A DNA stretch of 64,000 nucleotides from Rhizobium sp. 11515TR (GCF_002277895.1 NZ_CP022998.1:2275501-2339500); one strand, 5' to 3'. Shown: positions 17,883 to 29,298, numbered from the stretch's first letter. Numbers and translations are program-made. Notes: generated from the sequence alone by a model not told the origin.

Positions 17883-17898
17883 CCACAATATCTTGTGG
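17883..17898. promoter_or_regulatory. Second candidate NrdR box
   Basis: CCACAATATCTTGTGG has perfect 6-base arms around TATC and resembles an NrdR box. It is about 247 bases from the first candidate, a much wider spacing than the usual paired boxes about three helical turns apart, so only one of the two may be functional. Confidence 0.4.
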
Positions 17899-18242
17899 GC
17901 TCGCCTGTGGAAACTGGGGAAACGCCAGTAGGCTAAGAGATTCAAGAGCTTGAGGAGGGATGCTCGCCCTTCGCGCGACGGTTGGCGCAGTAAGTATCAT
18001 CACCGGCGGTGTCGAAAGCGACAAAATTGTGACCGTGACCTCGATGCCATTGGCAGCGCGGCAAATTCATGCAGTCGCGCATCATGATTCGCGCGGAAAG
18101 CCTTGAATCTCACGCTTTCTCGGCTTTATGACGCCCACTAAATCTAGTGGGCGCCGTAGCGCCCACCTCTATTACCACTATCCGAATCATATTTCGCGAC
18201 AGCGCATGAATCGTGACTGATTCGCGCGCCGGCAGCGGGAGA

Positions 18243-18740
18243 TCAGCCGCGATGGCCCTTGGCGATTGGCTCCTGATAGGTGAAGCCCATGTCCCACGGG
18301 AAGTAGATCCAGGTATCCTGGCTGACCTCTGTGATGAAGGTGTCGATCGTGGGAACGCCGGTCGGCTTCGCGTAGACGCAGGCAAAATGCGCCTTCGGCA
18401 GCATGGCGCGGACTTCTAGAGCCGTCTTGCCGGTATCGGTGAGATCGTCAATGACAAGGACGCCTTCGCCGCCATTGACTGATAGCTCCGGTGCGATGCC
18501 CTTGAGCAGGTTCATTTCGCCTTGGCTGGAATAGTCGTGATAGGAGGCGACACAGACCGTCTCGATCAGCCGGATGTTAAGCTCGCGAGAGATGATGGCG
18601 GCCGGCACGAGGCCGCCGCGTGTGATGCAGACGATTGCCTTGAATTCACGGTTGAGGCCGGCAAGCCGCCAGGCAAGCGCGCGCGCATCGCGATGGAACT
18701 GATCCCAGGATACGGGAAAGGCTTTATCGGGCAGGGACAT
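18243..18740 (-). CDS. gpt: Xanthine phosphoribosyltransferase
   Basis: A 165-residue type I phosphoribosyltransferase that salvages xanthine and guanine with PRPP. The PRPP-binding motif [13 protein letters not shown] is at residues 95-107 and the pyrophosphate loop [11 protein letters not shown] at 38-48. I use ATG 18740, beginning [12 protein letters not shown] as in rhizobial Gpt proteins; the frame extends upstream without a plausible start. It is monocistronic, with a long untranslated stretch on either side. Confidence 0.92.
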   Translation of the reverse strand: MSLPDKAFPVSWDQFHRDARALAWRLAGLNREFKAIVCITRGGLVPAAIISRELNIRLIETVCVASYHDYSSQGEMNLLKGIAPELSVNGGEGVLVIDDLTDTGKTALEVRAMLPKAHFACVYAKPTGVPTIDTFITEVSQDTWIYFPWDMGFTYQEPIAKGHRG

Positions 18741-19055
18741 GGCAGAAAGCTCCGGGGCATGGAATAATAACACACCGGCAGCGCCGGCGACCCTGAGCAG
18801 ACCCCGCGCTGGGCGCGGACCAAGAACCAAATCCGGAACACGATTCGCTTGCTATCTGCTTGAACAGGATCTCATCCGGGAAAAGCCTGAGCTTTTCGGG
18901 ATCATGCCCCTTCGACCGCGCGAACGGTTCCCTGGCGGGAATTCTGTCATCGGTCGCTGCTTTCTGCTGGATTTACGGGCAAAAGGCAATAGCTGCAAGG
19001 GGCGCAACCGATGCACATTTGCACCGGTTGACACAGGATTCGAGCTTTCAGCCGC
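18741..19055. other. Intergenic region with RIME-like palindrome
   Basis: No gene is supported. Around 18865-18907 is a palindromic segment with GGGAAAAGC and GCTTTTCGGG separated by ctga, preceded by GAACAGGATCTCATCC. This resembles the mosaic intergenic repeats (RIME) scattered through Rhizobium genomes. Identification is from memory of the motif style and is tentative. Confidence 0.35.
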
Positions 19056-19901
19056 TCACCGGGCCAGCAACGTCATTGCCGTCATCGATTGCAGCAGGGT
19101 GCGCGTCGTGCCGCCGAAGATCATCTGCCACAGCCAAGAATGCGTATAGGCACCCATGACCAGCAGGTCGATGCTGTCATCCGCCAGGCGGTTTTCGATG
19201 ACCTGCGACGGCGTCGATTTGCCGGTGCAGGCTGCCGTTTCGAACTTGGCGCGAACGCCATGGCGCGTCAGCGCCGCGGCTATCCGGACGCCGGTTTCCT
19301 TGGACGGATGCGGGTCCTTTTCCGACGTGCTGACGGAAAGGATCTCGACTGAATCCGCAGCCTTGAGGAAAGGCAGGGCGTCGAAGGTGGCGCGGGCCAC
19401 TTCCTTGGAGCCGTTCCAGGCGATCAGCACGCGGCGGACGGGCTTCGGCTCCTTGAGAATATAGGGGATCAACAGGACCGGCCGGCCGCTATCGAACAGG
19501 AAGGTTTCGACATCAACCTGCGTGTCGGCATATTTCGACGGGTCCGGCTGCACGGCCACCAGCAGATCGGCGCTGCGGGCACTTTCGATCAGCGGTTCGG
19601 TGCCGTAGCCGACCGTACTGGCAAAGCTGTGCCATTCGTAGTCGAGACCGGCGGTCTCCATCTTCGAGCGGAACGCCCGTTCGATTTCGACCGCCTGATT
19701 ATGGGCGACGTCCTGAAGCGCCTGAACCGCAACAGGGTCTGGAATCTCCATCGGCGCCACCAGCGGGACGGTCGAGACAATTTCCGCATGAAGCCCGACG
19801 ACATGCGCGCCGTGCTCCTTTGCGAGCGCCGCCGAAAACGCGGCAGCGATGCGCGTATTGTCGGGATTGTCGAGAACGGTCACTATCGTTTTGTAGGACA
19901 T
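19056..19901 (-). CDS. Universal stress protein, tandem UspA domains
   Basis: A 281-residue protein starting at ATG 19901 with GGGAGA 7 bases upstream. Two UspA folds are visible: the first opens MSYKTIVTVLDN and the second begins near residue 150 (RRVLIAWNGSKEVARA). The second ends with DLLVMGAYTHSWLWQMIFGG and TRTLL, the G-x2-G-x9-G-type ATP-binding segment in a divergent form. Such cytoplasmic proteins are induced by starvation and other stresses; the exact role is not known. Single-gene unit. Confidence 0.88.
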   Translation of the reverse strand: MSYKTIVTVLDNPDNTRIAAAFSAALAKEHGAHVVGLHAEIVSTVPLVAPMEIPDPVAVQALQDVAHNQAVEIERAFRSKMETAGLDYEWHSFASTVGYGTEPLIESARSADLLVAVQPDPSKYADTQVDVETFLFDSGRPVLLIPYILKEPKPVRRVLIAWNGSKEVARATFDALPFLKAADSVEILSVSTSEKDPHPSKETGVRIAAALTRHGVRAKFETAACTGKSTPSQVIENRLADDSIDLLVMGAYTHSWLWQMIFGGTTRTLLQSMTAMTLLAR

Positions 19902-20016
19902 GAAGAGATCTCCCATGCGGAAGGGTTGGATCGGATCATGATATCAGCATTCCGCTACAAGATAATGCTCTGAATGGTCTCAGAGTTCCCGGGAAAGTAC
20001 ACACCTTCGTTAAACG

Positions 20017-20790
20017 TCAGGCCTCAGCTGACTGATTTTCCTTGGCTTTCGACTGCCGGATGGCTTCGATCATTGCGCGCACTTCCTCTGCGACACTTTC
20101 GACCAATTCCGCCGAGCGGCCCCTGACGACGATCTCGGTCGAGAAGAATTGGCCGACATAGCGCGGGTAGGAGCCGATGCTGGTTTCAGGGTGCGCCTTC
20201 TGGATGAGGCCGAGCGGCGTGCCGATCTCGCCTTCGCCATAGGGGCAGGAAATCGCTGTTGATAGCACCTTTGCGCCGGTCCTGAGTGTCGGGATGACAT
20301 TGTCGAGCATCGCCTGAAAGACCTGCGGTACGCCGGCCATGACATAGACATTGCCGATGTTGAAGCCGGGAGCGGTCGAGACCGGATTGGCGATATGCTT
20401 CGATCCTACGGGCATGCGGGCCATGCGCTGGCGAGCCTCGGTGAATTCCATTTCGCGCCGGGCATACATTTCACCCATGATTCTCATGGCTTCGGCATCG
20501 TGCTCGCAGGCCACGCCGAATGCCTTGGCGATGGCATCGGCGGTGATATCGTCATGCGTCGGGCCGATGCCGCCTGAGGTGAAGACGTAATCATACTGAC
20601 CGCGCAAGGCATTCAGCGCCGAAACGATCGCGTCCTCATCATCGGCGACGATGCGGACTTCCTTCAGGTCGATGCCGGCCAGCAGTAGCACATCGGCGAG
20701 ATGGCCGATATTCTTGTCCTTCGTCCGGCCGGAGAGCAGTTCGTCGCCGATGGCGAGCATGGCGGCTGTGACAATGGTTTCGTTCGACAT
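20017..20790 (-). CDS. CinA-like MoaB/Mog-domain protein
   Basis: A 257-residue protein with the molybdopterin-binding-like domain of the CinA N-terminus: AAMLAIGDELLSGRTKDKN near residues 9-27 and FTSGGIGPTHDDIT near 90-103. The C-terminal amidase domain of full-length CinA (pyridine nucleotide recycling) is absent, as in the short competence/damage-inducible protein A form common in alphaproteobacteria. The start ATG 20790 is supported by the well-conserved N-terminus. The precise biochemical role of the short form is uncertain. Confidence 0.88.
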   Translation of the reverse strand: MSNETIVTAAMLAIGDELLSGRTKDKNIGHLADVLLLAGIDLKEVRIVADDEDAIVSALNALRGQYDYVFTSGGIGPTHDDITADAIAKAFGVACEHDAEAMRIMGEMYARREMEFTEARQRMARMPVGSKHIANPVSTAPGFNIGNVYVMAGVPQVFQAMLDNVIPTLRTGAKVLSTAISCPYGEGEIGTPLGLIQKAHPETSIGSYPRYVGQFFSTEIVVRGRSAELVESVAEEVRAMIEAIRQSKAKENQSAEA

Positions 20791-21030
20791 GAAGACATCC
20801 AGGACAATGCGCGGTCTGCGCGTTCAAAAAGGTCCGAGATAGGTAGCGCTGTTTGCAGCGAATGCAAACGCTCCTTTTGCTGGGCCGCTGGTCATCACAA
20901 GATGTTGCAAGTGGATTTCCGTCTACACAGGATGAACACTGCGTTCTGAGCGTGGGGGCTGCGTCCCTGTCGCATCGCTGATACAACATTCCCCGACATT
21001 CAACGCGTCCAACAAACGGGAGACGTTCTT

Positions 21031-21630
21031 ATGGCTAAGGTTCTGGTTCTCTATTATTCCTCATACGGTCATATCGAGAAGATGGCTTATGCCGTCGGGG
21101 AAGGCGCAAAGTCGGCCGGTGCCGAAGTCACCGTCAAGCGCGTTCCGGAACTCGTTCCGGAAGAGGTCGCCAAGGCCTCCTACTTCAAGCTCGATCAGGA
21201 AGCCCCGATCGCAACCCCGGATGAACTGGCAGACTATGACGCCATCATCGTCGGTGCCGGTACGCGCTTCGGCACCGTCGCCTCGCAGATGCGCAATTTC
21301 TGGGATCAGACCGGCGGCCTCTGGTTCGGCGGCAAGCTCGTCGGCAAGGTCGGTTCGGTCTTCACCTCGTCGGCAACGCAGCACGGCGGCCAGGAATCCA
21401 CCATCCTCGGCTTCATCCCGACGCTTCTCCACCACGGCATGGCCGTCGTCGGCCTCCCTTACGCCTTCCAGGGTCAGATGGGCACGGAAGAAGTCAAGGG
21501 CGGCTCCCCCTACGGCGCCTCCACTATCACCAGCGGTGACGGCTCGCGCCAGCCTTCTGAAATCGAACTGGAAGCCGCAAAGTACCAGGGCGCCCATGTC
21601 GCCAAGATTGCTGCCAAGCTCACGGCTTGA
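21031..21630 (+). CDS. wrbA: NAD(P)H:quinone oxidoreductase, WrbA family
   Basis: A 199-residue flavodoxin-like protein that reduces quinones by two electrons with FMN, protecting against redox cycling. The FMN phosphate loop is [13 protein letters not shown] (6-18); the flavin-binding segments [20 protein letters not shown] and [11 protein letters not shown] are intact. It starts at ATG 21031 with GGGAGA upstream and is followed by an intrinsic terminator. Confidence 0.95.
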   Translation: MAKVLVLYYSSYGHIEKMAYAVGEGAKSAGAEVTVKRVPELVPEEVAKASYFKLDQEAPIATPDELADYDAIIVGAGTRFGTVASQMRNFWDQTGGLWFGGKLVGKVGSVFTSSATQHGGQESTILGFIPTLLHHGMAVVGLPYAFQGQMGTEEVKGGSPYGASTITSGDGSRQPSEIELEAAKYQGAHVAKIAAKLTA

Positions 21631-21657
21631 TTTGAATTCTGTAAATTGATTGAGAGA

Positions 21658-21682
21658 GGCGCGGCAAAAGCTGCGCCTTTTT
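21658..21682 (+). terminator. Intrinsic terminator of wrbA
   Basis: GGCGCGGC-aaaa-GCTGCGCC followed by TTTTT, 28 bases after the wrbA stop codon. Confidence 0.85.
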
Positions 21683-21710
21683 CATTGAGATTTTGATGGA
21701 ATTTGATTTT

Positions 21711-21796
21711 TGGTGCGGACGACGGGGGTCGAACCCGTACAGCCAAAGGCCGAGGGATTTTAAGTCCCTTGCGTCTACCAGTTTCGCCACGTCCGC
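21711..21796 (-). tRNA. tRNA-Leu (anticodon UAA)
   Basis: An 86-base class II tRNA including an encoded CCA. The acceptor arms GCGGAC/GTCCGC, D-arm, an anticodon loop with TAA, a long variable arm and the T-arm GGGTTCGACCCC are all present. Confidence 0.96.
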
Positions 21797-22150
21797 GTGC
21801 CTTTCCCATCAAGCACTTGAGCGATTCAGTCAAGGAAATGTTTTGCGGGAGGGATTTGATCCGTATGGCTTAGCCTGAAACTGATCCAGGCGAAGCCCGC
21901 CGGCGCCGACGGATCGGTTTTAGGCGGGCCTCTAACCATCATCATGATGGCTGTGTCATATTGGACGCGGGGGGAGCTTGGCTGTCAACTCGCAGATTTA
22001 GGAGTTTCCGCAGTCAGGGGCATAAATAGTTAATGACTTGTCAGTGCGGCGAATACCGCTGTGACAGAACTGAAAGCGCGATAAACAGGCTTTCTTTGCT
22101 CATCTTTCCCATGCCATAGCGGAAGCCGATTGAAAAAGGACGGAAGAGCC
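21797..22150. other. Intergenic region between tRNA-Leu and ilvA
   Basis: No gene is supported. It contains the divergent promoters of the tRNA and ilvA. No attenuator peptide or T-box-like structure was recognised. Confidence 0.4.
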
Positions 22151-23401
22151 GTGGACAAACAGACTGTTCTTGAAGCCACCGAGGCCATGCGTGGCCTCTT
22201 TCCTGCAACGCCACTGCAGCTGAACGAGCATCTTTCCGCGCGTTATGGCGCCGACATCTGGCTGAAGCGCGAGGATCTGACGCCGGTTCGCTCCTACAAG
22301 ATCCGCGGCGCCTTCAATTTCTTCCGCAAGGTGATTGCCGAGGGCGGTACGGGAAAGACATTCGTCTGCGCATCCGCCGGCAACCATGCCCAGGGCTTCG
22401 CTTTCGTTTGCCGCCATTTCGGCGTGCCGGGCGTGGTCTATATGCCTGTCACGACGCCGCAGCAGAAGATCGACAAGACCCGCATCTTTGGCGGGGAGTT
22501 CATCACCATCAAGCTCTTCGGCGATTTCTTCGATCAGTGCTATCAGGCCGCGCGCGAGCATGTCGAAAAGATCGACGGCGTCATGGTGCCGCCTTTCGAT
22601 CACGCCGATATCATCGAAGGGCAGGCGACGGTCGCAGCCGAGATCGCCGAGCAGCTGCCTGATGGCGTTATCCCCGACCACGTTTTGCTTCCCGTCGGCG
22701 GTGGAGGCCTTGCAGCCGGCATCACCGGCTATTTTGCCGATACGCTTGCCCGTGGCGCCTTCACCTTCGCCGAACCTGCCGGCGCGCCGAGCCTGCGCCG
22801 CAGCATCGAGGCGGGGCAGGTGGTCACGCTTGCCAAGGTCGATAATTTCGTCGATGGCGCTGCCGTTGGCCGGATCGGCGAGCTGAACTTCGCCGCGCTC
22901 AAGGATTTCGCGGCCGAGCAGGTGAAGCTCATCGAGGAAAACGCCATCTGCGTTACCATCACCGATATGCTGAATGTCGAAGGCGTCGTACTGGAGCCGG
23001 CCGGCGCTCTGGCGATCACGGCGCTGGAAAAGCTCGATCGCGACAGCATTCGCGGCAAGACGATCGTTGCCGTCGTCTCCGGCGGCAATTTCGATTTCGA
23101 GCGCCTGCCTGATGTCAAGGAGCGCGCCATGCGCTATGCGGGTTTGAAGAAATACTTCATTCTGCGCCTGGCGCAGCGCCCCGGCGCGCTTCGCGATTTC
23201 CTCAACATGCTCGGGCCGGAAGACGATATCGCCCGCTTCGAATATCTGAAGAAGAGCGCCCGCAATTTCGGCTCCATCCTGATCGGCATCGAGACGAAGA
23301 ATCCGGATAATTTCAAGCAGCTTATCGCGAACTTTGAAAGTTCCGGCATGGGCTATGAGGACATCACCGAAAACGAGATCCTGGCAAACCTGATCATTTG
23401 A
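22151..23401 (+). CDS. ilvA: Threonine ammonia-lyase (threonine dehydratase)
   Basis: Product of 416 residues from GTG 22151, with GGACGGAAGAG just upstream; an in-frame TTG 7 codons earlier is less likely. A PLP enzyme converting threonine to 2-oxobutyrate for isoleucine synthesis. The PLP lysine is K50 in SYKIRGAF, the phosphate loop is CASAGNHAQGFA, and the glycine-rich PVGGGGLAAG is intact. The C-terminal ~90 residues (RLAQRPGALRDFLNML) form a single ACT-like regulatory domain, so feedback control by isoleucine is likely. Confidence 0.94.
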   Translation: MDKQTVLEATEAMRGLFPATPLQLNEHLSARYGADIWLKREDLTPVRSYKIRGAFNFFRKVIAEGGTGKTFVCASAGNHAQGFAFVCRHFGVPGVVYMPVTTPQQKIDKTRIFGGEFITIKLFGDFFDQCYQAAREHVEKIDGVMVPPFDHADIIEGQATVAAEIAEQLPDGVIPDHVLLPVGGGGLAAGITGYFADTLARGAFTFAEPAGAPSLRRSIEAGQVVTLAKVDNFVDGAAVGRIGELNFAALKDFAAEQVKLIEENAICVTITDMLNVEGVVLEPAGALAITALEKLDRDSIRGKTIVAVVSGGNFDFERLPDVKERAMRYAGLKKYFILRLAQRPGALRDFLNMLGPEDDIARFEYLKKSARNFGSILIGIETKNPDNFKQLIANFESSGMGYEDITENEILANLII

Positions 23402-23438
23402 CTTTGCGACCCTGCAACCTTCATGCTAAAGGCGATCC

Positions 23439-23777
23439 ATGGCTTCGTTCTTTTCAAATATCCTTTCGATTTTCACTGGTGGCGCATCGCAGGCGGGCAC
23501 AGAAAAGTCCGGCGGCTCGACGATCAGCGTCGAACCTCAGGTGCATGCCGGCTGCACGATCTATGCGACGCCGCAGCGCGAGGGCAATCAGTTCCGCCTT
23601 ATGGGCCGGATTGAGAAGGATGTGAACGGCGAGATCCTGGTGCGCAATTTTATCCGCGCCGATGTCTTTACCTCGTCGGATGACGCGGTGGAATCGACCT
23701 TCCGCAAGGGCCAGCAGATCATCGATCAAAACGGTGCCGGCCTCTTCGGCGACGGCGAAAAGGTTCGCCAAGTCTGA
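23439..23777 (+). CDS. HlyU family protein
   Basis: A 112-residue protein matching the HlyU-type transcriptional activator family, as seen from IYATPQREGNQFRLMGRIEK, LVRNFIRADVF and STFRKGQQIIDQNG. It starts 37 bases after ilvA on the same strand. In Vibrio a protein of this name activates haemolysin genes; in rhizobia the role is unknown and no DNA-binding helix is obvious, so 'regulator' is by family name only. Confidence 0.8.
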   Translation: MASFFSNILSIFTGGASQAGTEKSGGSTISVEPQVHAGCTIYATPQREGNQFRLMGRIEKDVNGEILVRNFIRADVFTSSDDAVESTFRKGQQIIDQNGAGLFGDGEKVRQV

Positions 23778-23890
23778 TCGTCAGGCGAATCCCTTTAACA
23801 TGCGTTTGATGCAGGGCCGCCTCCCGCATGTGCTTTTGGCGGCCCCGGAATACTCTCTGAAATCGATAATTGATTGGATTTTCGCAAGGC

Positions 23891-24667
23891 TCAAGCCGTG
23901 CGGAAGAGCTTCGCGCCGGACGGAGCATTGATCGCGCCGCCGTCGACGGTGATTTCGATGGCCGTCACGTTGGCGGAATCATCGGAGGCGAAATAGAGCG
24001 CGGCCTTGGCGATTTCGTCGGCTTCGCTCATGCGGCCGAGCGGGCTGAGGCTGCCAAAGCGGGCCTGCAGCGCATCCAGAGCCTCCGGCGTGCTGGCGCG
24101 CGGGTCCCAGATCGGTGTCTTGGTGGCGCCTGGTGTGACCTGGTTGACGCGGATGCCGCGGGGCGCAAGCTCGGAGGCGAGATTGCGGGTCATGGCGCGA
24201 ACGGCGCCCTTCGTGCCGGCATAGGCCGACGCGCCGGGAATGCCGAGAACGGCATGCACGGAGCCGTTCAGGATCACGGAGCCGCCATCGTTCAGATATG
24301 GCAGGGCGGCCTGCACGGTAAAGAACACGCCGGTGAAATTGATGCGGACGATGGTTTCGAACTGCTCAAGCGTCGTTTTGCCGAGCGGCGTATCCCCGGC
24401 AATGCCGGCATTGGCAAAGACCACATCGAACTTTCCAAGCTTTTCCGCAGCCTCGGCAAAAGCTTTTTCTAGGGCCGGGATATCGGTAGTGTCGGCCTGC
24501 AAAGCCAGCACCCCACCGCCGAGTTGCTCGGCTGCCGCAGCCAGTGTCTTGGCGTTGCGGCCTGTTATGGCGACCTTGGCGCCTTCGGCGAGGAAGAGGC
24601 GGGCGGTGGCAAGGCCAATACCGCTGTTTCCACCGGTGATGACGGCAACCTTGTTCTTGAGACGCAT
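23891..24667 (-). CDS. SDR family oxidoreductase
   Basis: A 258-residue classical short-chain dehydrogenase. The cofactor motif is VITGGNSGIGLA (about 9-20), NAG is at about 87-89, and the catalytic YAGTK (Y about 152, K about 156) is intact. Substrate unknown. It is transcribed divergently from a TetR regulator, with two operator-like repeats between them, so it is probably the regulator's target. The ATG at 24667 lies just inside the operator region's edge and is supported by the conserved MRLKNKVAVITGG start. Confidence 0.9.
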   Translation of the reverse strand: MRLKNKVAVITGGNSGIGLATARLFLAEGAKVAITGRNAKTLAAAAEQLGGGVLALQADTTDIPALEKAFAEAAEKLGKFDVVFANAGIAGDTPLGKTTLEQFETIVRINFTGVFFTVQAALPYLNDGGSVILNGSVHAVLGIPGASAYAGTKGAVRAMTRNLASELAPRGIRVNQVTPGATKTPIWDPRASTPEALDALQARFGSLSPLGRMSEADEIAKAALYFASDDSANVTAIEITVDGGAINAPSGAKLFRTA

Positions 24668-24700
24668 ATTCGTAGCTCCTGTTGGCTTTTGTCACGATCT

Positions 24701-24740
24701 GGATTATGATCGTTATCTATAAGGATTATGATCGTAATCC
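24701..24740. promoter_or_regulatory. Probable TetR operator pair
   Basis: GGATTATGATCGTTATCT (24701-24718) and GGATTATGATCGTAATCC (24723-24740) are near-identical direct repeats 22 bases apart; the second is itself palindromic (GGATTA...TAATCC). They occupy the gap between the divergent SDR and TetR genes. Confidence 0.7.
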
Positions 24741-24772
24741 ATTTTGTCAAGCCGGGCATGAAAGGATTTTCG

Positions 24773-25354
24773 ATGGGCCGCTCACAATTGGAGAAGCAGA
24801 AGACGCACGAACGCATCGTCACGCTTGCCGCCAAGCGTTTGCGCGAGGAGGGATTGGAAGGGATCGGCGTCGCCGACCTCATGAAGGAGGCGGGGCTTAC
24901 CGTCGGCGGATTCTACAAGCACTTCGCCTCACGCGATGAACTTGTGGCGGAAGCCGTCGAATCGGCGATCGGGTCATGGCGGCGACAGCAGGAGGAAAAG
25001 GGGATCGTCCCCGAGACCATCTCGCTGAACGATTATGTCGATACCTATCTCAGCGAAGGTCACCGGGATCATTGCGGCGAGGGCTGCGCCTATGCGGCGC
25101 TGACGGCGGATATGGCGCGCAGCAGCGATACGGTCCGCGCTGTTGCAACGGATGGCCTGCGACGGAATTTCAATGCCATGACGGCGCGCATGCCGAAGCC
25201 GGAAACTGCTGAAGCCAGGCGCAAGGCGATCATCGCGTCGTGCTTGATGACCGGGGCGCTCGGCCTCGCGCGCGTGGCGGATGACGAGGCTCTTTCGGCC
25301 GAAATTCTGGAGACCGTGAAGCAGTTCGTAAAGGCGCTACCGCAGGCACAATAG
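24773..25354 (+). CDS. TetR/AcrR family transcriptional regulator
   Basis: A 193-residue protein starting at ATG 24773 with AAAGGA 7 bases upstream; the longer frame from 24728 would run through the operator. The N-terminal helix-turn-helix is typical: RIVTLAAKRLREEGLEGIGV, then DLMKEAGLTVGGFYKHF. The C-terminal ligand domain contains HRDHCGEGCAYAALTADMAR, as in regulators often paired with SDR or reductase genes. It likely represses the divergent SDR gene and itself. Confidence 0.92.
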   Translation: MGRSQLEKQKTHERIVTLAAKRLREEGLEGIGVADLMKEAGLTVGGFYKHFASRDELVAEAVESAIGSWRRQQEEKGIVPETISLNDYVDTYLSEGHRDHCGEGCAYAALTADMARSSDTVRAVATDGLRRNFNAMTARMPKPETAEARRKAIIASCLMTGALGLARVADDEALSAEILETVKQFVKALPQAQ

Positions 25355-25358
25355 CAAA

Positions 25359-25380
25359 GCGGCCGGTTTTAACCGGCCGC
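25359..25380. terminator. Bidirectional hairpin between convergent genes
   Basis: GCGGCCGGTT-tt-AACCGGCCGC, a perfect inverted repeat 5 bases past the TetR stop and 27 bases past the azoR stop. No T-run, so termination is plausible but not certain. Confidence 0.55.
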
Positions 25381-25406
25381 CTGTGATCATCTGAATAAGT
25401 AATTGA

Positions 25407-26021
25407 TTAGGCGGCGAGAGCCAGCTCGGAAGCGCGAGCCTGCGCGGCGCCGATGGCCTTTTCAACAGCTTCCGGACCAAAGGCGATGCCTTCGATATAA
25501 ACGGTCTCGACATCGGTGATGCCGATGAAGCCGAGTACGGACTTGAGGTAAGGAACAGCATGGTTCAGCGGCGCAGCCGGGCCTTCGGAGTAGACGCCGC
25601 CGGATGCGAGAACGATATAGGCCTTCTTGCCGGTAGCGAGACCCTTCGGGCCGGTTTCCGTATAGGTGAAGGTGCGGCCGGCGCGGGCAATATTATCGAT
25701 CCAGGTCTTCAGCGAGGAATAGATGTTGAAGTTGATAAGGCCGGTGCCGATAACAAGCGTGTCGGCTGCCAGCAGCTCGTCGATCAGCGCGTCGGAAACC
25801 TTGACCAGTTCCTGCTGCTCGGGCGTGCGGGCGTCGGCCGGAGTGCGGATGGCGACCGTGAAGGGGCCGTCGATATGGGGCAGGTTGTCGGCAGCGAGGT
25901 CGCGCTTGACGAGCGTCTTGCCCGGATTGTTGGACTTGATCTTCTCGGCCAGCTCGGTGGCGATCTTGGTGGAGAGCGAGTCCGGACGCGGGCTGGAGGT
26001 CAGAAGCAGAATGGAGGACAT
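25407..26021 (-). CDS. azoR: FMN-dependent NADH-azoreductase
   Basis: A 204-residue flavodoxin-fold enzyme that reduces azo dyes and quinones with NADH. The FMN loop is LLLTSSPRPDSLSTKIA; INFNIYSSLKTWIDNIARAG and VLASGGVYSEGPAAPLNHA are typical AzoR segments. I take ATG 26021, which has AAGGA upstream, over ATG 26039. It is divergent from a LysR regulator, which probably controls it. Confidence 0.92.
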   Translation of the reverse strand: MSSILLLTSSPRPDSLSTKIATELAEKIKSNNPGKTLVKRDLAADNLPHIDGPFTVAIRTPADARTPEQQELVKVSDALIDELLAADTLVIGTGLINFNIYSSLKTWIDNIARAGRTFTYTETGPKGLATGKKAYIVLASGGVYSEGPAAPLNHAVPYLKSVLGFIGITDVETVYIEGIAFGPEAVEKAIGAAQARASELALAA

Positions 26022-26157
26022 ATCCGTTTTCCTTTTCAATGAGTTGCTAAATCGGCCGGGAGAGTCCGATCATGTTCGCCCCCATAAATAAGTCGTCAGT
26101 GCTATCGAGAAAAACTGTGATAATATGGATTGGAATTATCGATAGAATGGATGGCAG

Positions 26158-27126
26158 ATGCTCCCCAATCCCACCCTCGACCAATTGCAGGTCTTTCTGA
26201 CCGTCGCCGAGTCAGGCAGTTTCTCCGCCGCCTCGCGTGCGCTCAACCGCGCGCAGTCGGTCATCAGCTATACGATCGCCAATCTGGAGGCTCAGCTCGA
26301 AATGCCGCTGTTCGAGCGCTCCGGCTCGCGCCAGCCGAGGCTGACGGATGCGGGCAGGGTGATGCTGGAGGATGCGCGCCGCATTCTTTCCGATCTGCAA
26401 GTGATGCGCGCCAGGGTGAAGGGTTTGAAGACCGGGCTCGAGGCGGAGGTGGCCGTCGCCATCAGCGTCATGGTGCCGGTTCACGCCACCGTCGACGTGC
26501 TGCGCGAATTCCGTGATCGTTTTCCTTATGTTTCTCTGCGCCTCGACACCGGCGAACTCGGCTCGATGCTGGAGCTTGTCACAAGCGGCAAGTCGACGAT
26601 CGGTATCGGCGGCTCGGTGGTGAAACAGGATGATGCTTTGGTGATCGAGCGCATCGGACATTCCTTCATGATGCCGGTTGCCGCTCCGACGCATCCGCTC
26701 GCTTTGCTGGGACGACCGCTGACCCTTGCCGACGTGCGCGAAGAAGTACAGCTTGTCGTCACCGACGCGTCGAACCTCACCAATGGCAAGGATTTCAACG
26801 TCCTGTCCTACAAGATCTGGCATCTGAGCGACATCGCCACCAAGCATCAGCTGATCCGCGGTGGTCTTGGCTGGGGCGGCCTGCCGGCCTCGTTTATCAT
26901 GGAGGATCTGCAGAAGGGCAGGCTGGTGCCTTTGGCACTCGATGCCTATGACCAGAGCGAATATCCGCTCTATGCCATCCGCAAGGTGGATAATCCGCCT
27001 GGGCCTGCGGCTGCGTGGATGATCGAGGCTTTTCGTTCGCGCCTGACGCGGTGCCCGAGTCAAGAAGACTTCAAGTCCGCCGTCGAGATGTTCCATCTGG
27101 ACGACGGGCGCCTGGCAGCGGAGTGA
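26158..27126 (+). CDS. LysR family transcriptional regulator
   Basis: A 322-residue protein. The N-terminal winged helix reads LDQLQVFLTVAESGSFSAAS with RALNRAQSVISYTIANLE, followed by the effector-binding domain. It is divergent from azoR with a 136-base gap containing AT-rich dyads (ATCGATA/TATCGAG type near 26103-26145) suitable for LysR binding, so azoR is the likely target. Confidence 0.92.
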   Translation: MLPNPTLDQLQVFLTVAESGSFSAASRALNRAQSVISYTIANLEAQLEMPLFERSGSRQPRLTDAGRVMLEDARRILSDLQVMRARVKGLKTGLEAEVAVAISVMVPVHATVDVLREFRDRFPYVSLRLDTGELGSMLELVTSGKSTIGIGGSVVKQDDALVIERIGHSFMMPVAAPTHPLALLGRPLTLADVREEVQLVVTDASNLTNGKDFNVLSYKIWHLSDIATKHQLIRGGLGWGGLPASFIMEDLQKGRLVPLALDAYDQSEYPLYAIRKVDNPPGPAAAWMIEAFRSRLTRCPSQEDFKSAVEMFHLDDGRLAAE

Positions 27127-27172
27127 CGAAGTCCTCTCCCCAAATGAGAGGAGAGGACGATAGCATTCGTGC

Positions 27173-29161
<1,989 letters not shown>

Positions 29162-29298
29162 AAGACACTCCTTCAACGATGGGGCTATGGTCCGTCGATC
29201 ATCTCTCGGGCGAGGGAGATTAGGACGATTTTCGAAGGTGTGCACGAGGAATGTGACAGGCTTATTGTGGATCGTAGCCGGCTTGTGCCGACATTCGA

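Larger units (their letters stand above)
17470..18242. other. Long upstream region of nrdJ
   Basis: No gene is supported in these 770 bases. Besides the two NrdR-like palindromes it contains a perfect inverted repeat CGCCCACTA-aatc-TAGTGGGCG near 18133-18154, close to the 3' end of gpt. I looked for a cobalamin riboswitch because nrdJ is B12-dependent, and did not see its conserved core. Confidence 0.5.

Noticed and set aside
17470..18242. Cobalamin riboswitch before the B12-dependent reductase
   Set aside because: I searched by eye for the conserved B12-box and core and did not find them.
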